DNA of 23,539 bases, taken from positions 1 through 23,539 of the IMG/VR virus record IMGVR_UViG_3300038629_000118. One strand, written 5' to 3'. This document shows, one piece after another, positions 15,534-22,296 of the stretch. The position numbers and the translations under genes were made by a program. The notes under the pieces were generated by a model. It saw only the letters and a list, made by a program, of their open reading frames with translations, searched no databases and was not told the DNA's origin. This DNA is from a virus. How positions within the stretch are numbered: the first letter of the stretch is position 1; every line of letters starts with the position of its first letter.

Positions 15534-15640
15534 TGGGAAAAGATTTTGAATATATGAATAAATTGGTGGACAAATTCCCATCTGGATTTTTATTCCTTTT
15601 GTTTTTCACCTCAATAATATTAATAATGACTAAATGTTAG
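15533..15640 (+). CDS. Tiny single-pass membrane peptide in lysis cassette
   Basis: A 35-residue frame begins at GTG 15533, which overlaps the endolysin stop (TAGTG), and ends three bases before the holin start. An alternative ATG at 15554 gives 28 residues. The sequence is a short polar start, then a hydrophobic helix (FLFLLFFTSIILIM) and a final TKC. Position and topology suggest a holin accessory, antiholin or small lysis peptide. It is too short for homology, so its translation is uncertain. Confidence 0.45.
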   Translation: MGKDFEYMNKLVDKFPSGFLFLLFFTSIILIMTKC

Positions 15641-15643
15641 ATT

Positions 15644-16060
15644 ATGAGAGTTTTAGATTTTTTAAAAAGTAATACAGTAGAAGCCGTTGGAAGTATAATT
15701 GACAATGTATTTACAAATGATGAAGAAAAGAGTACTGCAAAGAAGCAATTAGCGGAAGTTGTTTTGAAATCTTTAAATGATGTTGCAGAAGTTCAAGGTG
15801 AAGTTATTAAAACTGAAATGAAAGGTAACTTCTTACAAAAAAGTTGGAGACCTTTAATGATGTTAACATTTGGAATTATATTAGTTTGTAAATGGTTTGG
15901 CTTAACGAATGATGCAATACCATTAGAATTAGAATTGCAGTTGTTAGACATCGTTAAATTAGGTTTGGGAGGTTATGTTGTTGGACGTTCAGTTGAGAAG
16001 GTTGCGACAACTGTAACTAAAAATATTGATATGCCATTTTTAAAGAAAAAGAATAGATAA
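15644..16060 (+). CDS. Phage holin, 3-TM family
   Basis: The 138-residue protein has a helical, acidic N-terminus. GNFLQKSWRPLMMLTFGIIL follows at about 62-81, and then KLGLGGYVVGRSVEKVA near 106-122. The signature 'GN.LQ.SWRP..ML.F' plus 'LGLGGYV.GRS.EK' is characteristic of the 3-TM holin family. Holins form membrane lesions that let the endolysin reach the cell wall. The hydrophobic parts are about 71-88, a weaker one at 93-105, and 106-118. The gene directly follows the M15 endolysin and is closed by a strong terminator, completing the lysis cassette. Confidence 0.9.
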   Translation: MRVLDFLKSNTVEAVGSIIDNVFTNDEEKSTAKKQLAEVVLKSLNDVAEVQGEVIKTEMKGNFLQKSWRPLMMLTFGIILVCKWFGLTNDAIPLELELQLLDIVKLGLGGYVVGRSVEKVATTVTKNIDMPFLKKKNR

Positions 16061-16100
16061 AAAAATCAATTAAATACGCTCTTTAGTTGGAAAAGAAAAG

Positions 16101-16131
16101 CCCTTTGAATTAAGTTTCAAGGGGTTTTTTT
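16101..16131 (+). terminator. Intrinsic terminator after the lysis genes
   Basis: CCCTTTGAA (16101-16109) pairs with TTCAAGGGG (16116-16124) with one G-U pair and a 6-nt loop, followed by seven T (16125-16131). A-rich DNA precedes the stem, so a weaker reverse-strand function is possible. It ends the tail/lysis transcript and insulates the promoter at 16163. Confidence 0.9.
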
Positions 16132-16162
16132 ATAATTCTTTTTAAAATAAATAAAACAATAT

Positions 16163-16192
16163 TTGTAATATGTTAAAAGTTTATTATATTTG
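16163..16192 (+). promoter_or_regulatory. Bacteroidetes-type promoter P1 for the early operon
   Basis: TTG at 16163-16165, 19 bp, then TATATTTG at 16185-16192. This fits the Bacteroidetes primary sigma consensus (TTTG, about 19-21 bp, TAnnTTTG). The predicted RNA start is at about 16198-16200, shortly before the ATG at 16215. A 16-base stretch, TTTATTATATTTGTAA at 16180-16195, is repeated exactly at promoter P2 (19888-19903). Confidence 0.8.
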
Positions 16193-16214
16193 TAAGGAAT
16201 TAAAACTATAACAA

Positions 16215-16535
16215 ATGAATTTAAAAAATATAAATTGGGAAAGCGAAACAGATTTAGCAGAATTAAATGAATGCGAAAATTTGATTTATTCAGAAACGGA
16301 TTTCAATATCACGTTTGAATATGATGGAATTAAAACATTTGCAGTAATTGACTTTTTAATTAACCTTTACGAAACTGGGGAAGAAGAAACCAACTCTTTA
16401 GATTTAGACGTTTTAGATGTTGATATAACTATTAAGCAGTTATTAGACGAAAATGACAACCCTTTAATGTTAGGAGTTAGAAAAGAAATTGAATTACAAA
16501 ACGAATTAGGAACGGATCTAAAAATACAATTTTAA
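16215..16535 (+). CDS. Hypothetical acidic protein, first gene of the early operon
   Basis: This 106-residue, strongly acidic protein (MNLKNINWESETDLAELNEC ... YETGEEETNSLDLDVLDVDI) lies just after promoter P1, so it should be among the first phage proteins made. No basic patch, membrane segment or known motif is seen. Small acidic first-in-operon phage proteins are often host-takeover or DNA-mimic proteins; that is only a general expectation here. Confidence 0.7.
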   Translation: MNLKNINWESETDLAELNECENLIYSETDFNITFEYDGIKTFAVIDFLINLYETGEEETNSLDLDVLDVDITIKQLLDENDNPLMLGVRKEIELQNELGTDLKIQF

Positions 16536-16539
16536 TATT

Positions 16540-16704
16540 GTGAGTAACCAACTTAACATATTTGATGAGCAGCACAAGGCTAAATGTAAAGCTTATAGAG
16601 AGGTTTTTTACAGGGGTGTTAAGGCAAGATATGAAAGGGAAAAAAAGGAATGGGAAATGAAAGATTTAACATTAATATCAATCAAAATAAATCCAAAAAA
16701 ATGA
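16540..16704 (+). CDS. Small early protein, 54 aa (GTG start)
   Basis: It starts at GTG 16540, four bases after the preceding stop, and its TGA (16702-16704) overlaps the next ATG as ATGA. The product begins MSNQLNIFDEQHKAKCKAYR and is followed by a charged helix rich in Arg, Lys and Glu (VKARYEREKKEWEMKD). Spacing on both sides supports it as a real gene. The function is unknown. Confidence 0.6.
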   Translation: MSNQLNIFDEQHKAKCKAYREVFYRGVKARYEREKKEWEMKDLTLISIKINPKK

Positions 16705-16880
16705 AGTACATATATTATAATAGGCTAAAGTCTATACTTGAAAGTGAAAAAAATAACCTTTTACATTTAGAAGCGTTGGAAGTTATGGTAAGCATGTTTA
16801 TTGAAATGTTTGGCGAATCAACTTTATCTACCAAATTAAAAATAAGATATAACAATTTAGTAATCAAATTAAATAAATAA
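16701..16880 (+). CDS. Small helical early protein, 59 aa
   Basis: The frame is open from an ATG at 16650, but ATG 16701 is preferred because it forms ATGA with the preceding stop and removes a 55-bp overlap. The protein is helical (YYNRLKSILESEKNNLLHLE, then VMVSMFIEMFGESTLSTKLK) with no known domain. It ends one base before the HTH gene at 16882. Confidence 0.6.
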   Translation: MKYIYYNRLKSILESEKNNLLHLEALEVMVSMFIEMFGESTLSTKLKIRYNNLVIKLNK

Positions 16881-16881
16881 A

Positions 16882-17124
16882 ATGATAAGAATTAAAGAAG
16901 CGATCAAACATTACAACGATAATGTTAAACCAAAAGAGTATCAGAAAATGACACAAAGAAGTTTAGGCTTATTTGTAATACCTGGCAATGGTGATTTTTA
17001 CATCTCAAATTGGAGCAATGGAAAACACATGGGTAAATTAAAACCAGAACACATTCATAAAATTTGTGAATTAACTGGAGTAGATGCTAACTTCCTTTAT
17101 GGAATTAAATCAATGAAATTATGA
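16882..17124 (+). CDS. Small helix-turn-helix DNA-binding protein
   Basis: The 80-residue protein has MTQRSLGLFVIPGNGDFYIS at about 24-43, then WSNGKHMGKLKPEHIHKIC and ELTGVDANFLYGI. This is the arrangement of XRE/Cro-like HTH proteins: a Q..LG helix, IS-WSNG recognition helix, LKPEHIHKIC..TGVDANFLYG. It lacks dimerisation or protease domains, so a Cro-like regulator of phage promoters is likely. It overlaps the next gene by ATGA. Confidence 0.7.
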   Translation: MIRIKEAIKHYNDNVKPKEYQKMTQRSLGLFVIPGNGDFYISNWSNGKHMGKLKPEHIHKICELTGVDANFLYGIKSMKL

Positions 17125-17414
17125 AAGTAGGTGATAAAGTAGTTTGTATAAAGAAAGGAAATTGGACTGTTGAAAAGGAAGGAAAAGGCCATTCAACAGT
17201 CCCAGTTTTTAATGATATTGTTACTATTTCTAAAATAATGTATGATAATTATTTGGAATTTTATGAGCATGGTGAATTCAATCTATTCGCAGGGTATATG
17301 TTTAGAAAAATAATAAAAGACCATACATTCACAAATGAGTTAACAAATAAATTAGCTAATAAGCCTTTAATAAAAGAGGGGTTAGAAATAATTAAAGAAA
17401 AAGAATTGGCATGA
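17121..17414 (+). CDS. Small SH3-like phage protein
   Basis: The 97-residue protein starts KVGDKVVCIKKGNWTVEKEG, continues with strand-rich DIVTISKIMYDNYLEFYEHG and FAGYMFRKI, and ends in a charged helix. 'VGDKVVCI...P.....YTI..I....L.F.E......F....FR.I' is a common small beta-barrel protein encoded by phages of many hosts, with no assigned function. It is coupled to both neighbours by ATGA overlaps. Confidence 0.6.
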   Translation: MKVGDKVVCIKKGNWTVEKEGKGHSTVPVFNDIVTISKIMYDNYLEFYEHGEFNLFAGYMFRKIIKDHTFTNELTNKLANKPLIKEGLEIIKEKELA

Positions 17415-17986
17415 AAAAGATATTAATAATAGATATAGAAACAACTGGCTTCCTTAAACAAGGTGGAAAGATTGTTGAAATTGGAATAGTAGAATTAGAC
17501 CTTGACAATGGAGAAAAAAGGATTTTATTTGATTCGATATGTTATGAAAATGGAATTTCGAGAGAGGAATGCGATGCTGCATGGATAATCGAAAATTCAA
17601 CTTTAACGACTGAGCAAATAAGGACCTCTAAGAACCTTAATATTTTACAGAAGGAGATACAACGAATTATCTTTAATTACCCATTAGGAGCTACAGCATT
17701 CAATAACACGTTTGATTTTGATTTCCTAAAGGATAGGGGGTTTATGTTTCCAAAAGAGTTGCCATGTCCAATGAAGCTTTCAACTGACATTTGTAAAATT
17801 CCACATAGGGCTGATAGGTACGGAAAAATAAGAAGTGGAAACAAATGGCCAAGCGTTATGGAAGCTTACAAATATTTCTTTCCAGAAAGCGAATATATTG
17901 AGCAGCATAGGGGGGCAGATGATGCATTTCACGAAGCAAATATAGTGCAAAAGTTGTACGAATTGAGTATATTTAAACTAGATTAA
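17411..17986 (+). CDS. DnaQ-like 3'-5' exonuclease (DEDDh)
   Basis: The 191-residue protein shows the DEDDh layout: D8-I-E10-T-T-G (Exo I), D102/D104 in NNTFDFDFL (Exo II), and H166 with D171 in HRGADDAFHEA (Exo III, H-x4-D). These residues bind two metal ions for 3'-5' exonucleolysis of DNA or RNA. The length covers only the catalytic domain, so it acts as a stand-alone nuclease, perhaps for proofreading, end trimming or host DNA turnover. It belongs to the early operon with recombination genes downstream. The substrate cannot be told from sequence. Confidence 0.85.
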   Translation: MKKILIIDIETTGFLKQGGKIVEIGIVELDLDNGEKRILFDSICYENGISREECDAAWIIENSTLTTEQIRTSKNLNILQKEIQRIIFNYPLGATAFNNTFDFDFLKDRGFMFPKELPCPMKLSTDICKIPHRADRYGKIRSGNKWPSVMEAYKYFFPESEYIEQHRGADDAFHEANIVQKLYELSIFKLD

Positions 17987-18004
17987 TAATTAACAACAAA
18001 TATC

Positions 18005-18199
18005 ATGAAAGAAAAAGGGTTTACATACGATATAGTAAGGAGAGACAGTTTTCCTACTCAAATATTAATTAGATATGCATATGACAATGATAGTAGTGAA
18101 GATGTTTTTGAAAGCCTTAGAAGTTGTAGGAAATCAGTTAACAATCATTTAAGAATGGACGTATTTATAAGTAGTGAAATTTTAAATGATTTATTTTAA
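18005..18199 (+). CDS. Hypothetical small protein, 64 aa
   Basis: It lies between the exonuclease and the annealing-protein gene with short AT-rich gaps on both sides. The product, starting MKEKGFTYDIVRRDSFPTQI, has a central SRSCRKSV-like basic patch (actual residues LRSCRKSVNNHL). No domain is recognised. It may be part of the recombination module by position only. Confidence 0.55.
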   Translation: MKEKGFTYDIVRRDSFPTQILIRYAYDNDSSEDVFESLRSCRKSVNNHLRMDVFISSEILNDLF

Positions 18200-18227
18200 T
18201 AATATTAATAATTAAAACTAAAGAGCA

Positions 18228-18896
18228 ATGAGTAATGAAAACAAACTAGCATTGGTAAATGAAACCGATTTAAGCCTAGTAGAGGACAACAGCTTAAACG
18301 CAAAACAACTTGCGATAATGCTAAAGAAAACACCTGCACAATACAAAAAGAAAAGACCTGCTAAAGGTGGCGGTGAATGGGAATATGTAACAGGTGGTTA
18401 TGTGAAAAAATGTTTAAACCTGATGTTCGGGTGGGATTGGGATTTTGAAATTATTGATGAAAAGATAATGATTGAAGCCAAAGAAGTTGTTGTAAAAGGA
18501 AAGCTTACTTGCCGAAGTGGTGGTAAGACAATTGTCAAGATGCAGTATGGCAATAAAGATATAATGTTTAGAGTCAATTGGGTTGATGGAAAGAAAGTTC
18601 CAACAGATATTCCTTTGTCGGTTGGTAATGACATGAAAGCTGCAGCAACGGATGCATTAAAAAAATGTGCAGCAGAGATTGGAATAGCTGCTGACATTTA
18701 TAACAAAGAAGATTTTAGAGAGGTTTTAGTTGACACTAATAAAGCAGAAATAAACATTGAAAACTTAATATCTTTATTTGATAAAAAACGAGAGTATTTA
18801 GGTCCAGAAGATGAAATGAATATTGAACGAATAATTGAGACAAAAGAAACGTCAAGTTATAAGAAAGCAATCACACTTTTAAATTCTTTAAAATAA
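18228..18896 (+). CDS. Rad52-family single-strand annealing protein (Sak/DdrA-like)
   Basis: The 222-residue protein carries KTPAQYKKKRP at about 34-44 and YVTGGYVKKCLNLMFGWDWDF near 53-73. VGNDMKAAATDALKKC at 132-147 is followed by AEIGIAADIY. Motifs of the form 'YV.g..v...LN..FGWDWdfei' and 'D..KAA.TDALKKCA..lGI..DiY' mark the Rad52-type annealing proteins found in phages. Such rings pair complementary single strands. The stop overlaps the start of a YqaJ-like exonuclease (TAATG), the usual two-component recombination pair. The C-terminal 60 residues are charged and may bind a single-strand-binding protein or nuclease. Confidence 0.8.
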   Translation: MSNENKLALVNETDLSLVEDNSLNAKQLAIMLKKTPAQYKKKRPAKGGGEWEYVTGGYVKKCLNLMFGWDWDFEIIDEKIMIEAKEVVVKGKLTCRSGGKTIVKMQYGNKDIMFRVNWVDGKKVPTDIPLSVGNDMKAAATDALKKCAAEIGIAADIYNKEDFREVLVDTNKAEINIENLISLFDKKREYLGPEDEMNIERIIETKETSSYKKAITLLNSLK

Positions 18897-19618
18897 TGAG
18901 TAGAGTAGGAAATTTTAGTAGTAGCTCAATACATAATTTAATGAGCAAAGGAAGGGGAAACTTTTCAATTGAAAACATAGGAAAACCATTTACAACTTAT
19001 GTAGAAGAAAAGGTTTTTGAAACTAACTTGAATCGTTCATTGTCTGCAGATAATAATGCAAGGCCAACTGCATGGGGAACTTTAGTTGAAGAACAAGCCT
19101 TTAGCAAAATGGGATTAGAATATTCCCTTGTTTCAAAAGAAAGATATTACAAAGGTGATTATTGGAGTGGGATGCCTGATTTAATAACTGATGAAGTTGT
19201 TGGCGATATAAAATGCCCTTGGACTTTGAAAAGTTTTTGCAATGTTGTTAAAACAATAAAGAATTTTAATGAAACTAAAGATTTAGAGTTATTCAAAAAA
19301 GAGCATCCAGAATGGTATTGGCAACTTGTATCGAATGGAATACTTTGCAAGAGAGATAAAGCCATCTTTGTTGTTTACTGCCCTTATAAAGAAGATTTGA
19401 TTGACATCAAAGAAATGGCAGAAAGCCATTTAGGTGATGGAAGTAACCGCTTTGCATTTATAACGTGGGCAGAAGATGAGGACCTACCATATTTAGTTAA
19501 AGATGGAAATTATAACGATCTGAATGTAATGGAATTTGAAATCCCTCAAGAAGATAAAGACATTTTAACAGCACGTGTTGAAATGGCTATTGTTGAACTT
19601 AAAAAACAATTAAAATGA
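18896..19618 (+). CDS. YqaJ/lambda-exonuclease-like recombination nuclease
   Basis: The 240-residue protein shows GTLVEEQAF at 61-69 (acidic residue of motif 1), SGMPDLI at 91-97 with D95, VGDIKCPW at 102-109 with D104 and K106, and WYWQLVSNGIL at 140-150 with Q143. This is the order of PD-(D/E)xK phage exonucleases that resect double-strand ends 5'-3' and load an annealing protein. The gene starts within the stop of the Rad52-like gene. The central region 112-139 is a helical insertion. Function as partner of that protein is strongly suggested by context. Confidence 0.8.
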   Translation: MSRVGNFSSSSIHNLMSKGRGNFSIENIGKPFTTYVEEKVFETNLNRSLSADNNARPTAWGTLVEEQAFSKMGLEYSLVSKERYYKGDYWSGMPDLITDEVVGDIKCPWTLKSFCNVVKTIKNFNETKDLELFKKEHPEWYWQLVSNGILCKRDKAIFVVYCPYKEDLIDIKEMAESHLGDGSNRFAFITWAEDEDLPYLVKDGNYNDLNVMEFEIPQEDKDILTARVEMAIVELKKQLK

Positions 19619-19884
19619 AAGGAATACATTTATTTAAAGCGATAAATTCAGACAAATTAGAGAAGTTAATTTCTGTTTTTACACAAAAAGAAATAGCAGG
19701 AATGTTTAATTGTACTGAAAGCACTGTTAGTCAATATTTAACTGATACACTAACAATTAATAATGTAGAAACAAATAAATCAATTTATGATACCGTTCCA
19801 ATTTACAGAACAAAAGGTTCGTGGATGAACTCGGCAGAAAGAAATTCTTTTATTGAAATGAAAAAATCTATTGAATATAATTAA
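19615..19884 (+). CDS. Small helix-turn-helix protein, putative regulator
   Basis: The 89-residue protein starts in an ATGA overlap with the exonuclease gene. FTQKEIAGMFNCTESTVSQYL at about 22-42 is a clear HTH: a 'TQKEIA..F' helix, turn, and 'T.STVSQYL' recognition helix. The rest has no known domain. Promoter P2 and the structured RNA at 19906-19990 lie directly after its stop, so it could act on that promoter; this is inference. Confidence 0.65.
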   Translation: MKGIHLFKAINSDKLEKLISVFTQKEIAGMFNCTESTVSQYLTDTLTINNVETNKSIYDTVPIYRTKGSWMNSAERNSFIEMKKSIEYN

Positions 19885-19900
19885 AATTTTATTATATTTG
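19871..19900 (+). promoter_or_regulatory. Bacteroidetes-type promoter P2
   Basis: TTG at 19871-19873, 19 bp, then TATATTTG at 19893-19900, the same spacing and box as P1. The 16 bases at 19888-19903 are identical to 16180-16195. The -33 element falls inside the end of the HTH gene. The expected RNA start is at about 19906-19908, immediately before the first stem of the structured RNA. Confidence 0.8.
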
Positions 19901-19905
19901 TAAAG

Positions 19906-19990
19906 TAAGAAGCGTAGGAACTTCAAAACAACTTTATTTAACAGAGCCTTTCGGTAACGGTCATCCTACGCACCCTGCCGAGAGGTTTTT
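19906..19990 (+). ncRNA. Structured phage RNA with pseudoknot and terminator-like 3' stem
   Basis: Two perfectly placed stems interlock. GCGTAGGA (19912-19919) pairs with TCCTACGC (19964-19971). CCTTTCGG (19947-19954) pairs with CCGAGAGG (19978-19985) with one G-U pair, extensible with A-U/G-U pairs on both sides. The 5' arm of the second stem lies inside the loop of the first and its 3' arm outside, giving an H-type pseudoknot. Five T follow (19986-19990). The segment is much richer in G+C than its surroundings and begins right after P2. It may be an independent RNA of about 85 nt or a regulatory leader for the gene at 20035. No match to a known riboswitch or ribozyme consensus is recognised. 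Confidence 0.6.
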
Positions 19991-20034
19991 GTGTTTATTA
20001 ATAGTTTACTGGTAACTTAAAACCTTTATTAATC

Positions 20035-20235
20035 ATGGCAATAGAAATACAATTCAAATGTTCAAGAGATGAACAGGATTATGTAATAGTAAATCAAATA
20101 GGTGACAATATTTGGTTGACAGGAATTTTTGATGACAATTCAATTGAATTTGTTTTTAACATCAAAACAGCTATAAAGCTTTCCAAAACAATTCGTACTG
20201 AAATCAACAAAGCAAAGGAGGTGAACAATGGCTGA
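20035..20235 (+). CDS. Hypothetical small protein, 66 aa
   Basis: It is the first gene after promoter P2 and the structured RNA. The product starts MAIEIQFKCSRDEQDYVIVN, is beta-rich to about residue 42, and ends with a helix (AIKLSKTIRTEINKAKEV). No family is recognised. Its 3' end contains the strong ribosome-binding sequence of the next gene, with which it overlaps by 8 bp. Confidence 0.6.
   Translation: MAIEIQFKCSRDEQDYVIVNQIGDNIWLTGIFDDNSIEFVFNIKTAIKLSKTIRTEINKAKEVNNG
20214..20223 (+). promoter_or_regulatory. Canonical Shine-Dalgarno for the replication initiator-like gene
   Basis: AAAGGAGGTG at 20214-20223, with GGAGG six bases before ATG 20228, is a near-perfect anti-16S match. Nearly all other starts in the window have none. 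It fixes the start of the downstream gene. Confidence 0.75.
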
Positions 20236-20878
20236 TCAAAAAAAGTCATTTGTTCTTTATGGGGATTTAATTCACACCACTCAACACTTAACAAATGAAG
20301 ATGCAGGCAAGGTGTTTAAATGGGTTTTGGAATATGTTAATGATAATGAACCCAAACCATTAAAAGGCTTATTAGCTGCTGTATGTGAACCTATAAAACA
20401 ACAATTAAAAAGGGATTTACTTAAATACGAAACCAAAAGGGAGCAATACAGCGAAGCAGGTAAAAGAAGTGCTGAGGCTAGAAGGTTAAAGAAACTTGAA
20501 GCTGAAAAAGAAAGTAACGAAATTCAACGAACGTTAACGAACGTTGAAAATCGTTCAACGAAATCAACTGTAAGTGTTAATGTAAGTGATAATGTAAATG
20601 TAACTGATAATGTTATTAAAAAGAAAAGTAATATAATAGAGAGAAAGCAGGATTTTAAAAAATCCCTTTTATCATTTTATCCTAAATATTCAAAAGATTT
20701 ATTAAATGAATTTTATTCTTATTGGACTGAACATGGAGATAAGGATAAAAAGATGCGATTTGAAAAGCAAACATCATTTAGCACATCCAGAAGATTATTA
20801 AGATGGGGTAAAAACAATTTTAATAATAACAGTTCAGAAACGAACACTGAATTTAACGCAAATAATTATGTAAACTAA
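20228..20878 (+). CDS. Replication initiator-like protein (DUF6291-type N-terminus)
   Basis: The 216-residue protein begins KKSFVLYGDLIHTTQHLTNE with DAGKVFKWVLEYVND (about 5-40), the pattern of a phage/plasmid domain found in replication proteins. A basic linker (70-95) and low-complexity linker (95-135) follow. The C-terminal part has FYSYWTEHGDKDKKMRFEKQ with TSFSTSRRLLRW (about 162-193), typical of proteins beside phage helicase genes. The linker DNA holds tandem repeats that look like an origin. The next gene is a DnaB-type helicase starting in its stop codon (TAATG), so a helicase-loading or origin-binding role is likely. Confidence 0.65.
   Translation: MADQKKSFVLYGDLIHTTQHLTNEDAGKVFKWVLEYVNDNEPKPLKGLLAAVCEPIKQQLKRDLLKYETKREQYSEAGKRSAEARRLKKLEAEKESNEIQRTLTNVENRSTKSTVSVNVSDNVNVTDNVIKKKSNIIERKQDFKKSLLSFYPKYSKDLLNEFYSYWTEHGDKDKKMRFEKQTSFSTSRRLLRWGKNNFNNNSSETNTEFNANNYVN
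20526..20611 (+). repeat. Iteron-like repeats and AT-rich repeats, candidate replication origin
   Basis: AACGAACGTT occurs twice in perfect tandem (20526-20535, 20536-20545). TTCAACGAA occurs at 20523-20531 and 20554-20562, with an inverted TCGTT at 20551-20555. Next come 12-base AT-rich repeats: GTAAGTGTTAAT (20570-20581), GTAAGTGATAAT (20582-20593), a half unit, and GTAACTGATAAT (20600-20611). The block lies in the linker region of the initiator-like gene, as in the lambda O gene. The origin role is inferred. Confidence 0.5.
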
Positions 20879-22296
20879 TGGGAGAAATAAAAGAATATAA
20901 AAAAAGAAAAAAGATTTCAAATTTAGGCGAAGGTAAATTACCGCCACAAGCAATTGATTTAGAGGAAGCAGTTTTAGGTGCTTTATTGTTAGAATCTCAA
21001 GCATTAAGGCAAGTAAGAAACATATTACATCCTAAAGTTTTTTATAAGGAATCAAATCAGAAAATTTTTCAAGCGATTATTGATTTAGAAGTTGAATCTG
21101 CACCAATTGATATTTTAACTTTATCACAAAAATTAATGAGCAAGGGCGAATTAGATTTAGTTGGGGGGCCTTATGCAATTACAACCTTAACAAATTCAGT
21201 AGCATCTGCTGCAAATATTGAGCATCATGCAATGATTATACTCCAAAAGTTTACTAAAAGGGAGCATATCAGAATGGGGAGCGACATGGTTACGCAGGGA
21301 TATGATGAAACTATTGATCCATTAGACACGAACCAAGCTGTAAGTATTATGGCAAATGATTTATTAAATTCTATTAATACAAATGTTGAAGTAACTAATT
21401 TAGAACTTGTAAAGGAAGCAACACAAAAAATTCAAGATGCTAAAAACCAAAAAGGTGTGACAGGAATACCAACTGGATTCCATGAACTTGATGATGTTAC
21501 TTGTGGGCTTCAAAATGGAGATTTAATAATTGTGGCTGCTCGTCCTGGAATGGGAAAAACCGCTTTCTCTTTATCAATGGCTAAAAATATGGCAGTTGAA
21601 CATGAAACACCTGGAGCAGTTTTTAGTTTAGAAATGACCTCAATACAATTGATGAACAGATTAATTTCTTCCGAAACAGAAATACCTTTAAAAAAATTAC
21701 AAACTGGAGATTTAACAGATTTAGAATGGAAGCAATACCATGAGAAAGTAACACCATTGATTAATGAAAAGTTAACCATTATTGATAGGACAAAAAATGT
21801 CCACAGAATTAAATCAAAAATGTTGGAATTACATTCAAAAGGAAAATTGAAATGGGCTGTTATAGATTATTTACAAATAGCTACTTATCCAGAATTTAAG
21901 AAAAACAGAGAAAGGGAAGTTTCAGAAATGTCTGCAATGTTTAAAGATTTAGCATTGGATTTAAACATACCGATTATTCTTTTAAGCCAATTGAGTAGGG
22001 AAGTAGAAAAAAGGTCTACAAAGAGACCTCAACTATCAGATTTGAGAGATTCTGGAAGTATTGAGCAAGATGCAGATATAATAATGTTTTTATTCAGACC
22101 ATCTTATTACAAAATGAGTGGTGCACCAGAAAGTCAAGCTTTAGGTATAATTGCCAAAAACAGAAATGGAGAATTGAAAACAATAAATTTCAAATTTGAT
22201 GGCCCAACTGTTACATATAAAGATTGGGAGGCCAAATCATTCGATTCACCTGCAGTTGATAGTATTAATAATGACAATGATTGTCCTTTTAAATAA
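20878..22296 (+). CDS. dnaB: Replicative DNA helicase, DnaB family
   Basis: The 472-residue protein has the DnaB layout. An N-terminal domain (about 20-125, LPPQAIDLEEAVLGALLLES) is followed by a linker and a RecA-like domain. That domain carries TGIPTGFHELDDVTCGLQNG, Walker A ARPGMGKT (221-228), the H1a-type FSLEM (249-253), Walker B WAVIDYLQI with D330, LLSQLSREVEKR, and a final LRDSGSIEQDAD with IIAKNRNGE. The length is near that of bacterial DnaB (about 470). It unwinds the fork and is loaded at the phage origin. Coupling to the initiator-like gene by TAATG supports a phage replisome operon. Confidence 0.95.
   Translation: MGEIKEYKKRKKISNLGEGKLPPQAIDLEEAVLGALLLESQALRQVRNILHPKVFYKESNQKIFQAIIDLEVESAPIDILTLSQKLMSKGELDLVGGPYAITTLTNSVASAANIEHHAMIILQKFTKREHIRMGSDMVTQGYDETIDPLDTNQAVSIMANDLLNSINTNVEVTNLELVKEATQKIQDAKNQKGVTGIPTGFHELDDVTCGLQNGDLIIVAARPGMGKTAFSLSMAKNMAVEHETPGAVFSLEMTSIQLMNRLISSETEIPLKKLQTGDLTDLEWKQYHEKVTPLINEKLTIIDRTKNVHRIKSKMLELHSKGKLKWAVIDYLQIATYPEFKKNREREVSEMSAMFKDLALDLNIPIILLSQLSREVEKRSTKRPQLSDLRDSGSIEQDADIIMFLFRPSYYKMSGAPESQALGIIAKNRNGELKTINFKFDGPTVTYKDWEAKSFDSPAVDSINNDNDCPFK

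Noticed and set aside
16650-16700. ATG at 16650 as start of the small gene ending at 16880
   Set aside because: It lies within the 54-codon gene at 16540-16704, whose stop forms ATGA with ATG 16701.
19906-19990. HDV-like, twister, hammerhead or known pseudoknot riboswitch identity for the structured RNA
   Set aside because: It lacks the P3/P4 hairpins and catalytic segments of HDV-like ribozymes, the conserved twister loops, the hammerhead CUGANGA/GAAA core, and recognisable preQ1 or SAM-II consensus.
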